Below, piece by piece: positions 34,525 through 41,262 of a stretch of DNA of 64,000 nt. The translations under genes were made by a program, and so were the position numbers. The DNA is taken from positions 1 through 64,000 of the forward strand of contig CAMBIX010000002.1 in NCBI GenBank assembly GCA_945867815.1. The letters are read 5' to 3'. How positions within the stretch are numbered: position 1 is the stretch's first letter; every line of letters begins with the position of its first letter. Source of the stretch: an uncultured Veillonellaceae bacterium (GTDB lineage: Bacteria > Bacillota > Negativicutes > Veillonellales > Veillonellaceae). The notes below the pieces were generated by a model that saw nothing but the letters and a program-made list of their open reading frames with translations, was not told the origin of the DNA and did no database searches.

Positions 34525-34797
34525 ATGAGTCAATGGACAGAAGTAAGAGATAATATTGTTAATGCATTAGGCGTAGACGATGTAACAGAACAGCTTAAAC
34601 AGCAAGTTACTAACCAAATTTTAACAGCTGTATTGCCTGAAGTTACGGCAGTAGCTGATAAGTTCATTTCCCAGGTACAGGCACAGGCAAAAGAAGAAAG
34701 CGGTTGGACTAAAATCCGTGATGCTGTAGTTTTGCCTATGGCCATTAGCGGTTTTCTTAAAATCGTTACCTATGCATTAACTAAATGCAGTAAATAA
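34525..34797 (+). CDS. Small lysis-module protein, unknown
   Basis: A 90-aa protein, helical, with a hydrophobic C-terminal stretch (VVLPMAISGFLKIVTYAL, about 67-85) but little charge after it. AAAGAGG upstream. Just after the endolysin and before a terminator, it could be a holin-like or spanin-like accessory. The membrane prediction is uncertain. Confidence 0.55.
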   Translation: MSQWTEVRDNIVNALGVDDVTEQLKQQVTNQILTAVLPEVTAVADKFISQVQAQAKEESGWTKIRDAVVLPMAISGFLKIVTYALTKCSK

Positions 34798-34871
34798 TTT
34801 TATGCTTTAATTGTTAAGAGACGCATAAGAAGCATATAAAAACAGTTTTTTCTATTCTTTCAACTAACTAA

Positions 34872-34920
34872 AATAAGCCCTAACCTACTGAATAAATCTG
34901 TAGATTAGGGCTTATTTTTA
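34872..34920 (+). terminator. Terminator of the lysis operon
   Basis: AATAAGCCCTAA (34872-34883) pairs perfectly with TTAGGGCTTATT (34905-34916), then T-rich. It closes the late transcript; a new promoter begins at the next base. Confidence 0.85.
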
Positions 34921-34949
34921 TTGACACTGTACCGTAAATAAGGTACAAT
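34921..34949 (+). promoter_or_regulatory. Strong promoter with an operator in its spacer
   Basis: TTGACA (34921-34926), a 17-bp spacer and TACAAT (34944-34949). The spacer and -10 contain the inverted repeat TGTACC (34928-34933) / GGTACA (34942-34947), a likely repressor site. It drives the small membrane-peptide gene at 34972. Confidence 0.75.
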
Positions 34950-34971
34950 AATATTGTAAGGAGGTGAGAAA

Positions 34972-35097
34972 ATGGATAAAGAAGATATTGAGTGGCTGAT
35001 AACTTTAATCGTCACAACTTGGCTGGCATTAAGAAATAATAAAAAGCCAAAAGAAAAGCCCTCGAATCGCAAGCCTAGGAAAAAGCAAAAGCGATAA
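34972..35097 (+). CDS. 41-aa single-pass membrane peptide, possible type I toxin
   Basis: A short peptide starting at ATG 34972 after GGAGGTGAG. One hydrophobic helix (about residues 8-20, IEWLITLIVTTWLAL) is followed by a very basic, hydrophilic tail (KKPKEKPSNRKPRKK). This is typical of type I toxins and of small holins. It is transcribed from its own regulated promoter. A strong hairpin and a leftward extended -10 lie just downstream, as expected of a convergent antitoxin RNA. Function is inferred from architecture. Confidence 0.55.
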   Translation: MDKEDIEWLITLIVTTWLALRNNKKPKEKPSNRKPRKKQKR

Positions 35098-35103
35098 GAG
35101 AGC

Positions 35104-35145
35104 AAGTGAAGGGAGAGGGAAACCTCTCCTAACACTTCTATTATA
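35104..35145 (-). ncRNA. Candidate antisense RNA against the 34972 peptide gene
   Basis: On the minus strand TGC-TATAAT (35148-35140) is an extended -10. The RNA starting near 35133 would begin with a large hairpin: AAGTG-GGAGAGG pairs with CCCTCTCC-CACTT (35104-35137). It would then run into the 3' end of the small membrane-peptide gene. No terminator for it is evident, so length is unknown. Confidence 0.4.
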
Positions 35146-35162
35146 GCAAAGGAGTAAATACA

Positions 35163-35309
35163 ATGAAAGTATCATGGGTAGATTTAGCAATTGTAATATT
35201 AATATGTTTTGCAATTGGGTTTATTAATTTTGATAAAGAAACAATAAAAGCATTGATTACAGGTGGTGTAATTTCTTGGTTGTTAGTAAAGAGAGGTATC
35301 TTAAAATGA
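35163..35309 (+). CDS. 48-aa hydrophobic membrane protein
   Basis: ATG 35163 with AAAGGAG upstream. Two hydrophobic segments (about 8-21 and 29-43) with a charged turn between. The stop overlaps the next start (ATGA), so it is cotranslated with the helix-turn-helix gene. It may be a holin-like or superinfection-exclusion protein; there is no homologue I recognise. Confidence 0.55.
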   Translation: MKVSWVDLAIVILICFAIGFINFDKETIKALITGGVISWLLVKRGILK

Positions 35310-35512
35310 ATGCGATTCAAGAAGTTATGAGCTTAGAAGAAGCGGCAGAATTATGGGGAAAAAGTACGGATTCATTGCGTCAAGCTTGTATTTCAAGACA
35401 CGGAAAGCCACCAAGATTTGAAATTGGGGTAGAAGCTAGGCAGTCGAAAAGAATATGGCTTGTCACACGCCGAGGAATGGAACGATTGTATGGCAAGGTA
35501 GAGAAAGAATAA
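35306..35512 (+). CDS. Small helix-turn-helix DNA-binding protein
   Basis: A 68-aa protein. MSLEEAAELWGKSTDSLRQACISRHG is a winged-helix/HTH motif, followed by a beta hairpin with RKRIWLVTRRGMERLYG. ATG 35306 is used because it overlaps the previous stop; a longer frame from 35276 would run inside the previous gene. Likely regulates the small operon starting at 34921. Confidence 0.6.
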   Translation: MNAIQEVMSLEEAAELWGKSTDSLRQACISRHGKPPRFEIGVEARQSKRIWLVTRRGMERLYGKVEKE

Positions 35513-35521
35513 TATAATTTT

Positions 35522-35550
35522 GAGGGCATAGAAATATGCTCTCTTTTTTT
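35522..35550 (+). terminator. Intrinsic terminator
   Basis: GAGGGCATA (35522-35530) pairs with TATGCTCTC (35535-35543), a GAAA loop, then seven Ts. Ends the small-peptide/HTH transcript. Confidence 0.85.
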
Positions 35551-35552
35551 AC

Positions 35553-35582
35553 TTGACTTTTGCACGACCAAAAGTATATAAT
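35553..35582 (+). promoter_or_regulatory. Promoter of the 39-aa gene
   Basis: TTGACT (35553-35558), an 18-bp spacer and TATAAT (35577-35582). Transcription starts near 35590, 50 nt before ATG 35641. Confidence 0.7.
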
Positions 35583-35640
35583 GTAATCATGGTTAAGGAA
35601 GTTAACCAAATATGCGGGCAAGAGGCAGAAAGGAGAACTT

Positions 35641-35760
35641 ATGGAAGGTATGACAAATGAACAATTTAGAGTCGTACTAAAGATGGTTATTCAAATCATC
35701 AAAGATAGCGAATCTAAAGAAGAAACGATAAAAAAAATAGAAGACCTACTAAATCAATAG
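35641..35760 (+). CDS. 39-aa conserved-looking small protein
   Basis: ATG 35641 after AAAGGAG. A single amphipathic-helical peptide (MTNEQFRVVLKMVIQIIKD, then charged). It has its own promoter and is followed by a two-hairpin structure. Similar very short proteins (TNEQFRVVLKMI) turn up in Firmicute phage regions, but I recall no proven function. Confidence 0.55.
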   Translation: MEGMTNEQFRVVLKMVIQIIKDSESKEETIKKIEDLLNQ

Positions 35761-35783
35761 TAAGTCTCCTATAAAACCAAAAT

Positions 35784-35834
35784 AGAGCGTGGGGCTTGCC
35801 ACTGCGCTCTCCCTATATTCACTATAACATAGGG
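35784..35834 (-). promoter_or_regulatory. Two hairpins and a candidate leftward promoter
   Basis: AGAGCG-TGG (35784-35792) pairs with CCA-CTG-CGCTCT (35799-35810), and CCCTAT (35811-35816) pairs with ATAGGG (35829-35834). On the minus strand TTGCCT-N17-TATAGT reads as a promoter, and the first hairpin is followed by a T-rich run (ATTTTGG), so a short RNA of about 50 nt, convergent with the 39-aa gene, is possible. Confidence 0.4.
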
Positions 35835-35857
35835 CAAGATACAAGGCAAGAGAAAGG

Positions 35858-36049
35858 ATGGATAGTATCGCTGAAAAAAAGAAAATGGGGCGGCCTACAA
35901 AAGCTGAAGTTGCAAGAAATAAAAAAATCACTATTAGAGTTTCTGAAAGCGATTTAATAGACATAGAAGCTTGTGCAAAATCACTTGAGATTAGTAGGAC
36001 TGATGCACTATTAAAAGGTATAGAAATTTTAAAGAAAAGTATAAAATAA
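35858..36049 (+). CDS. Ribbon-helix-helix DNA-binding protein
   Basis: A 63-aa CopG/Arc-type protein: N-terminal basic arm (KKMGRPTKAEVARNKKITIRV, the DNA-binding ribbon), then two helices with VSESDLIDIEACAKSLEISRTDALLKGIE. ATG 35858 with AGAAAGG upstream. Probably represses promoters nearby; dyads at 36050-36135 are candidate targets. Confidence 0.75.
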   Translation: MDSIAEKKKMGRPTKAEVARNKKITIRVSESDLIDIEACAKSLEISRTDALLKGIEILKKSIK

Positions 36050-36135
36050 GACAGTCACCCACCGTGGAAAGTTAGTGACTGTCTAAAGTGCGAAGAACAT
36101 AGTCTTCATGATTATTATATCATGGTTCTATGTTC
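36050..36135. promoter_or_regulatory. Two large inverted repeats ahead of the Rha gene
   Basis: GACAGTCAC (36050-36058) pairs with GTGACTGTC (36075-36083). GAACATAG-N4-CATGAT (36095-36112) pairs with ATCATG-N3-CTATGTTC (36119-36135). The second ends 20 nt before ATG 36156. They could be the ribbon-helix-helix protein's operators, or RNA hairpins in the Rha leader. Confidence 0.5.
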
Positions 36136-36155
36136 CTATCAAAAGGAGCAGTGCA

Positions 36156-37016
36156 ATGAATAATTTACAGAAAAAAGACACATTTACAAGTTTAGAATTA
36201 GTAGAGCAGATTAATCATTTTAGAACGTTAGAGGAAAATCGGAACAGGCTTAGACACGATACATTATTAAGTATTATTCGAGATGAATTTGATGAAGAAA
36301 TCTCACTCCAAAAAATTTTGGAGTCAAATTATACTAACAGTAGAGGTCGACAATACCCTATGTTTATCCTCACTGCTTCCCAAGCCAAGCAAGTATTAGT
36401 CCGTGAATCTAAGTTTGTAAGACGGGCCGTGATTAAATATATTGAACAATTGGAGAATCAGCTTGCGGCTAAGTCTGTTGATGTATCAAAACTACGCTAT
36501 ACAGTGTGGGCCAATAGACGAGTAATGACAACAAGAGATTTAAGCTCTTTTACAGGGTTAGCACAAGGGGTAATAGGAAATTTAATAAGAAACTATCAAA
36601 TCGCTCATGTAGTTTTAACAGGCAAGGCATTGAAAGAGTATAAGTCTATGAATGGATTGAAGAGTGATTCAGCATCAGCACGCATGTTGTTATCGTTGGA
36701 CTCTGTATTGAGATTTTTGAAATGTGCTCAATTGTGGCATGTATCTTTAGTGGAGAAAATTAAACACTATTTCAGAGTAGAAGATATTGTACAGGAAAAA
36801 CCGATAACCGAAGAACTGGTATCCATTCGAAGTGAGGAGATATTATCTGCTGTAGATGATATGACGGATAAACTCCTTACGACAAAAGTATTGCTACAGG
36901 AATTGATATCTTTAAAAAGAACTAAAGAAGGTCATAAGCGATTTATGGAAGTTATTAAGAATTTATCATTTACAATTGCCAATGATGCATTTATATTAGA
37001 TAAGAAAGTATTGTGA
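36156..37016 (+). CDS. Rha-family phage regulator
   Basis: A 286-aa protein. The N-terminal part (about 5-110) shows the Rha/pRha fold: FTSLELVEQINHFR, RHDTLLSIIRDEFDEEI, then NYTNSRGRQYPMFILTASQAKQVLVRESKFVRRAVIKYIEQLE. The rest is helical. Rha proteins act as antirepressor-like or host-range regulators in phages. I start it at 36156 (AAAGGAG upstream); a longer frame from 36108 has no ribosome site. It is the last gene of the prophage. Confidence 0.8.
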   Translation: MNNLQKKDTFTSLELVEQINHFRTLEENRNRLRHDTLLSIIRDEFDEEISLQKILESNYTNSRGRQYPMFILTASQAKQVLVRESKFVRRAVIKYIEQLENQLAAKSVDVSKLRYTVWANRRVMTTRDLSSFTGLAQGVIGNLIRNYQIAHVVLTGKALKEYKSMNGLKSDSASARMLLSLDSVLRFLKCAQLWHVSLVEKIKHYFRVEDIVQEKPITEELVSIRSEEILSAVDDMTDKLLTTKVLLQELISLKRTKEGHKRFMEVIKNLSFTIANDAFILDKKVL

Positions 37017-37134
37017 GAGGATTATTGTAGATGGCAAGAGAAAATTATACAAAATAAGGTGGTTACTTTTACTATGTTTTTAAGTCAGTACCATACAGAT
37101 GGGAAACTAACTAATTTAGTCGAATTATAAGAAC

Positions 37135-37177
37135 AGCCCTCAATTTGTTAAAATTTGCAGATTGGGGGCTATTTTTG
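37135..37177 (+). terminator. Intrinsic terminator after the Rha gene
   Basis: AGCCCTCAAT (37135-37144) pairs with ATTGGGGGCT (37161-37170), one wobble, then ATTTTTG. Confidence 0.8.
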
Positions 37178-37575
37178 CGTTTAAAATTAGGCGATATAAG
37201 ACGATTTAAATTTTATCCGCTTATGGTTTTATGCAAAACAAGCAAAAACTCCATACAGAGCCTATTTGGTGCTTTAAATGAGAACTTGGTATATTTTGCA
37301 ATAAAACATGCTATAATAATTACATCAGACAGAGTAAAAAATCTAAAATCGCTGATTTTTGTGTATTGGGACTAAAACCATCTAGCCAATATAGTTTGTC
37401 AAACGTGAGCGAAATAAAGAGGAGCAACTGATGGTAATGTTGCTCCTCTTTGCTTTTTATAATTGTTTATGCATTATATAATAGCTTTATATTCTTTGAA
37501 ATTATTTGACTGTTGCTGAACTATTGCTGAACCTTTTGGCAATATGATTTATTAAAAACATAGGAGGAATCAGCT
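37178..37575. other. Gene-free gap at the prophage-host boundary
   Basis: No convincing gene. It holds an extended -10 (TG-C-TATAAT, 37309-37317), then a perfect bidirectional terminator (AAGAGGAGCAAC, 37417-37428, with GTTGCTCCTCTT, 37439-37450, then a T-rich run). TTGCTGAAC is repeated at 37514 and 37526. The stretch between could make a roughly 140-nt RNA. The right attachment site probably lies here, but without the left end it cannot be placed. Confidence 0.45.
37417..37457 (+). terminator. Terminator near the prophage right end
   Basis: A 12-bp perfect stem, AAGAGGAGCAAC / GTTGCTCCTCTT, loop of 10 nt, then TGCTTTTT. It lies 120 nt before the RNA methyltransferase start and ends transcription of the region upstream. 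Confidence 0.85.
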
Positions 37576-38151
37576 TTGGCTAATTTATATATAGGTCTCG
37601 TGCATTATCCCATTTATAACAAGCATATGGATGTAATTACGACGGCCATTACTAACTATGATATTCATGACATTGCGCGTGCCTCTATTACCTATGATGT
37701 GGCGCAGTATTTTATTATTAATAATATTCCGGCTCAGCGGGAACTTGCGGAAGAAGTTATAGAACATTGGCAATCTGGTTTTGGCAGTACTTATAATCCA
37801 GACCGGACAGAGGCTTTTTCCATTGTATCTGTTTTGCCGACTATGGTTGATGCGATTCGTAAGGTGGAAGAGTTAGAAGGGCAAAAGCCTTTAATTGTTA
37901 CCACCGATGCACGTACTTATGCGAATACGGTGACTTATGCCTCTATGCGGCAGAAGCTTGAAAGTGGGACGGTACCTGTGTTAGTATTATTTGGTACGGG
38001 ATATGGTATGACGAAAGAGACCATGAACCAATTTGATTATATTTTAGAACCTATCTATGGCCACGGTGATTATAATCACTTATCTGTGCGGAGCGCGGTA
38101 TCCATAATATTAGACCGCCTGCGTGGCGAGGCTTGGTGGGATAAAGACTAG
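37576..38151 (+). CDS. SAM-dependent RNA methyltransferase (Methyltrn_RNA_4-like)
   Basis: A 191-aa protein resembling the SPOUT-like Methyltrn_RNA_4 family, often encoded beside trmD. Characteristic stretches are LYIGLVHYPIYNKHMDVI and LFGTGYGMT near the knot. It probably methylates tRNA or rRNA. The start is TTG 37576, with AGGAGG 9 nt upstream and no good ATG nearby. It is the first host gene after the prophage and is complete, so the phage inserted just upstream of it. Confidence 0.75.
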   Translation: MANLYIGLVHYPIYNKHMDVITTAITNYDIHDIARASITYDVAQYFIINNIPAQRELAEEVIEHWQSGFGSTYNPDRTEAFSIVSVLPTMVDAIRKVEELEGQKPLIVTTDARTYANTVTYASMRQKLESGTVPVLVLFGTGYGMTKETMNQFDYILEPIYGHGDYNHLSVRSAVSIILDRLRGEAWWDKD

Positions 38152-38162
38152 GAGGCGCTAAT

Positions 38163-38894
38163 ATGTCCGGACATTCAAAATGGGCCAATATTAAGCATAA
38201 AAAAGGTAAAACGGATGCATTAAAAGCTAAGATTACAACTAAGATTAGTCGTGAAATTACAGTGGCAGCTCGTATGGGTGGTGGTGACCCAGTCGGCAAT
38301 ATGCGTTTAAAATTAGCCCTTCAGAAAGCTCGTGAAAACAACATCCCTAAGGAAAATATCAAGCGTGCCATTGCTAAAGGTATTGGTGCTACCGATATGG
38401 ATAATTATGAAGAAATTACCTATGAAGGCTATGGTCCAGCTGGCGTGGCTGTTACGGTAGAAGTTATGACAGATAACCGTAATCGAGCAGCAGCAGATGT
38501 TCGGCATGCCTTTACTAAAAGTGGCGGTAACATGGGTGAAACAGGCTGTGTTGCTTGGATGTTTAAACGTAAAGGCATCTTCGTTATTGCTGCAGACGGG
38601 CATGATGAAGATGAATTGACTATGCTTGCCTTAGATGCTGGCGCTGATGATATTCAAGCGGAAGATGGTGATTTTGTTATTTATACAACGCCAGAAGATT
38701 TTGATACGGTAGAAAAGGCCTTGGCTGATGCAGGTATTGAAACAGAAGTGGCTAAGATTACTATGATACCAGACACAACGATTCAATTATCTGATGAAGA
38801 TGCTGAAAAAATGCAGCGTATGTTGGATACTTTAGACGACTTGGATGATGTGCAGGACGTTTACCATAATGCAGAAATGCCAGACGAAGAGTAA
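38163..38894 (+). CDS. yebC: YebC/PmpR family regulator
   Basis: A 243-aa protein starting MSGHSKWANIKHKKGKTDA, the family signature, with GGNMGETGCVAWMF in the middle domain. Full length. YebC proteins help translation of proline stretches or act as regulators. Eleven nt after the methyltransferase, likely an operon. Confidence 0.95.
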   Translation: MSGHSKWANIKHKKGKTDALKAKITTKISREITVAARMGGGDPVGNMRLKLALQKARENNIPKENIKRAIAKGIGATDMDNYEEITYEGYGPAGVAVTVEVMTDNRNRAAADVRHAFTKSGGNMGETGCVAWMFKRKGIFVIAADGHDEDELTMLALDAGADDIQAEDGDFVIYTTPEDFDTVEKALADAGIETEVAKITMIPDTTIQLSDEDAEKMQRMLDTLDDLDDVQDVYHNAEMPDEE

Positions 38895-39028
38895 TATAGG
38901 TAACCTAGGTATTAGAGGTATAAAGTATAGCAAGATAAACTGAACATATGAAAGTTATAATTTGACTGTACTGTTATAAATCTTAGAACTATCGCTTTTA
39001 TCGACATAATAAAAACAGAACATATACA

Positions 39029-39063
39029 TAAAAAAACATAGCCTCCCTATGGGAGGCTATGTT
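39029..39063 (-). terminator. Perfect leftward terminator
   Basis: On the minus strand AACATAGCCTCCC pairs perfectly (13 bp, 3-nt loop) with GGGAGGCTATGTT, followed by seven Ts. It would stop leftward RNAs coming from the type I locus, and also lies just upstream of the toxin's own promoter. Confidence 0.85.
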
Positions 39064-39068
39064 ATAAT
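39060..39068 (+). promoter_or_regulatory. Extended -10 promoter of the small toxin gene
   Basis: TGTTATAAT (TGn-TATAAT) lies 53 nt before ATG 39122. No good -35 is seen 17 nt upstream, as the terminator hairpin occupies it. Such extended -10 promoters fit weak constitutive expression. Confidence 0.5.
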
Positions 39069-39121
39069 ACGACCGAGAGGTAGTAAGCACGTTAGGCTCG
39101 TCACTGTTAGGTGGTGATGCT

Positions 39122-39190
39122 ATGAGTATATATGAAGTGCTGTCGTTAGTGATAGCTATCATTAATCTTATAGTCGTTATCCTTAAATAG
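39122..39190 (+). CDS. 22-aa holin-like type I toxin candidate
   Basis: ATG 39122 with AGGTGGTG upstream. The product MSIYEVLSLVIAIINLIVVILK is one hydrophobic helix with a Tyr-Glu near the N-terminus and a Lys at the end, matching the consensus of small holin-like toxins (YE-L-L, then hydrophobic). It lies against a leftward RNA that shares its terminator. Known relatives (TxpA, BsrG, BsrE) act at the membrane; this one is shorter than most. Confidence 0.6.
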   Translation: MSIYEVLSLVIAIINLIVVILK

Positions 39191-39288
39191 AAAAAACGAC
39201 CTAATGAAGTAAACACTAGGCCATTTTTCATGTAATAAAGTATTTTATTTGAGATGAGCCTAGCGGTACGAAACGCTTGCTATCTCTT
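39191..39288 (-). ncRNA. Antitoxin RNA candidate, copy 1
   Basis: Minus-strand promoter: TAGACG (39322-39317), 17-bp spacer, TATAAT (39299-39294). The RNA from about 39287 has a hairpin (39251-39286, arms GAGAT / ATCTC with inner AGCG / CGCT). It ends at a bidirectional terminator shared with the toxin mRNA (39197-39222: GACCTA / TAGGCC, T-runs on both sides). About 40 nt of its 3' end would be antisense to the toxin transcript, the arrangement of TxpA/RatA and BsrG/SR4. Confidence 0.6.
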
Positions 39289-39359
39289 TTTTTATTATAG
39301 ACGACTTTGTTTAATTCGTCTACGGGATTTTTAGAGTTACAGTTCTTATCCTTAAATAG

Positions 39360-39457
39360 AAAAAACGACTTAATGAAGTAAACACTAGGCCATTTCTCAA
39401 TGCATATATTATTATCATGAGATGAGCCTAGCGGTACGAAACGCTTGTCATCTCTTC
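39360..39457 (-). ncRNA. Antitoxin RNA candidate, copy 2
   Basis: A second copy of the same design 169 bp further on: promoter TAGACG (39490-39485), 17-bp spacer, TATAAT (39467-39462), a similar hairpin and terminator. The toxin frame beside it survives only as a short 3' remnant (about 39331-39359, CTTATCCTTAAATAG). It could act in trans on copy 1's toxin. Confidence 0.55.
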
Positions 39458-39499
39458 TTTTATTATAGACGACTTTGCTCAATCCGTCTACGGAATTCT

Positions 39500-39840
39500 T
39501 TTGTTATTTCTGTGGATGCATAGTGTATACATAAAATTTTCTATAGAATTTTATGTAAAAATACAGTATTATATAGAATATATAAGATATAGTTGAATTA
39601 TATTTATTTGAGTATTCATGGCTATATTTGTATATTGCATTCATTAGGAGTATAAATATACGGTTCAATATAGTTGAGGGTGCATTTCTGTCATAGAAGC
39701 TTATTTTTTATATCTAATCTAATAGATGTAATTTGCCTCGTAGATGTAATTTGCCTCGCTTTAATAGCTAAAAAGATAGCAACAATAGGTACAGATAATG
39801 TATAAGTAGCTTATATAATATCGTATAGAGAGGGAGTTGT
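39500..39840. other. AT-rich intergenic region before gltS
   Basis: No gene seen. Very AT-rich with a TGTAATTTGCCTCG direct repeat at about 39726-39758 and several TATAAT-like sequences. It probably holds the gltS promoter; no clear -35/-10 pair stands out. Confidence 0.4.
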
Positions 39841-39843
39841 ATA

Positions 39844-41091
39844 ATGAAAGATTTACTTGACCTAAGTCTAGTGAGCGGTGTGTGGACCCTAAAATTAAGT
39901 ATGGTACAGACCGTGGCATTAGCCATTATTACCTTATATATAGGGGAGTTCATTAAAGGACGGTCGGCCTTTTTGCAACGAGTATGTATGCCGTCCCCAG
40001 CTATTGGTGGTCTGCCGTGTGCCTTTATTTGTTCAATTTTATCTTATTATAAGATAGTAAATGTCACTTTTGATGTGACCTTACAAAGTTTTTTAATGTT
40101 GGCCTTCTTTACGACTATTGGCCTTATGGCGGGTTTAAGGGTACTAAAAAAAGGTGGCCTTGGCATTGTCGTATTCTTTATTGTTTGTTCGGTATGGATT
40201 CTAGCCCAGAATGTAGGCGGTATTTTAACAGCCAAGCTAATGGGGATTCATCCTATTTTTGGTCTAATGGCTGGCTCTGTAGCTATGATTGGTGGCCTTG
40301 GTACAGCGGGTGCCTTTGGGCCGCATTATGAACAGCTCTTAGGTATTCCTGGCGTGACCACAGCTGCTATTGCCGCCGCAACTTTTGGTATGGTAGCGGG
40401 TACCCTTTTAGGTGCACCGGTAGGGGAACGCATTATTAAGACCTTCCATGTACCGACGCCAGCGGAACACCCAGAAATGTTGGAAGGGGAAGGTATAGAT
40501 ATAACAGAGTCTGATGAAGAAGTAAAGCTGTTCAGCTTACCATCTCTTATGCATGCCATTGCCTTTGTAGGGGTCGCTATGGGGCTAGGTTCTATCGTTA
40601 GCTATTTCTTAGCTGATTGGGTAGGTCCGCTGCCTATTTATATTGGATCCATGTTGGCTGCCGCTATTATTCGTAACTTTGGGGATTTTACTCATGCCTA
40701 TAAGATTAATACTGTAGCCTTAGATGCGGTTTCTAATGTGGCCTTAAGTCTCTTTGTTACTATGGCTATTAACAGTTTGAAGCTAGCTCAGCTTATTGAT
40801 TTAGCGCTGCCGTTATTGGTTATCTTAGTTGTTCAGATTTTGATTGCCATTGCTATGGCTTATCTTATCTTCTTTGTCTTCCGTAAGACCTATGATGCGG
40901 TTATGCTAGGCGCAGGCGCTATTGGTTTTGGCTTAGGGGCGACACCGAATGCCTTGGTTAATATGTTATCCTTAGGTGATCGGCATGGTCCATCACCACG
41001 AGCTTGGCTTATTGTTTCTTTGGTAGGTGCTTTTCTTATAGATTTTACCAATGCCTTTATGATTACCTTTATAGGCAAATTAATTTCATAG
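39844..41091 (+). CDS. gltS: Sodium/glutamate symporter GltS
   Basis: A 415-aa inner-membrane carrier with about 10-12 membrane segments. Typical GltS features are MPSPAIGGLPCA (re-entrant loop), GLGTAGAFGPHYE and GFGLGATPNALVNM near the C-terminus. It imports glutamate with sodium. AGAGGGAG ribosome site. A terminator follows at 41119. Confidence 0.93.
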   Translation: MKDLLDLSLVSGVWTLKLSMVQTVALAIITLYIGEFIKGRSAFLQRVCMPSPAIGGLPCAFICSILSYYKIVNVTFDVTLQSFLMLAFFTTIGLMAGLRVLKKGGLGIVVFFIVCSVWILAQNVGGILTAKLMGIHPIFGLMAGSVAMIGGLGTAGAFGPHYEQLLGIPGVTTAAIAAATFGMVAGTLLGAPVGERIIKTFHVPTPAEHPEMLEGEGIDITESDEEVKLFSLPSLMHAIAFVGVAMGLGSIVSYFLADWVGPLPIYIGSMLAAAIIRNFGDFTHAYKINTVALDAVSNVALSLFVTMAINSLKLAQLIDLALPLLVILVVQILIAIAMAYLIFFVFRKTYDAVMLGAGAIGFGLGATPNALVNMLSLGDRHGPSPRAWLIVSLVGAFLIDFTNAFMITFIGKLIS

Positions 41092-41118
41092 TTGGTACTG
41101 AAGAGTATATATAGTAAT

Positions 41119-41153
41119 GGAGATAGTCTAGTCATAGGCTATCTCTATTTTTT
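41119..41153 (+). terminator. Terminator after gltS
   Basis: GAGATAG (41120-41126) pairs with CTATCTC (41139-41145), then TATTTTTT. Confidence 0.8.
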
Positions 41154-41262
41154 ACTTATCTCTTTTGCTAAAATGATACCTGTATATTATACTAGTACTG
41201 TATGAGCTTTTGAAAAGTATAGGTAGATTTATCTATCTTTTATATAAGAATAGGAGCGTAAG

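Larger units (their letters stand above)
39178..39497. repeat. Tandem duplication of the antitoxin unit
   Basis: Two direct copies with a 169-bp period (about 39178-39330 and 39347-39497). Differences lie mostly in loops and spacers; promoter boxes and stems are kept, a sign that both RNAs are selected. Confidence 0.8.

Noticed and set aside
37145-37375. 76-aa rightward frame after the Rha gene
   Set aside because: It begins inside a terminator hairpin and has no ribosome site or recognisable domain.
37320-37400. tRNA gene as phage attachment site
   Set aside because: No cloverleaf could be built in the boundary region; no 3' tRNA arm seen.
39228-39482. 84-aa leftward frame in the duplicated antisense region
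   Set aside because: It is made from the two copies of the noncoding unit, and shows the same peptide twice without a start signal.
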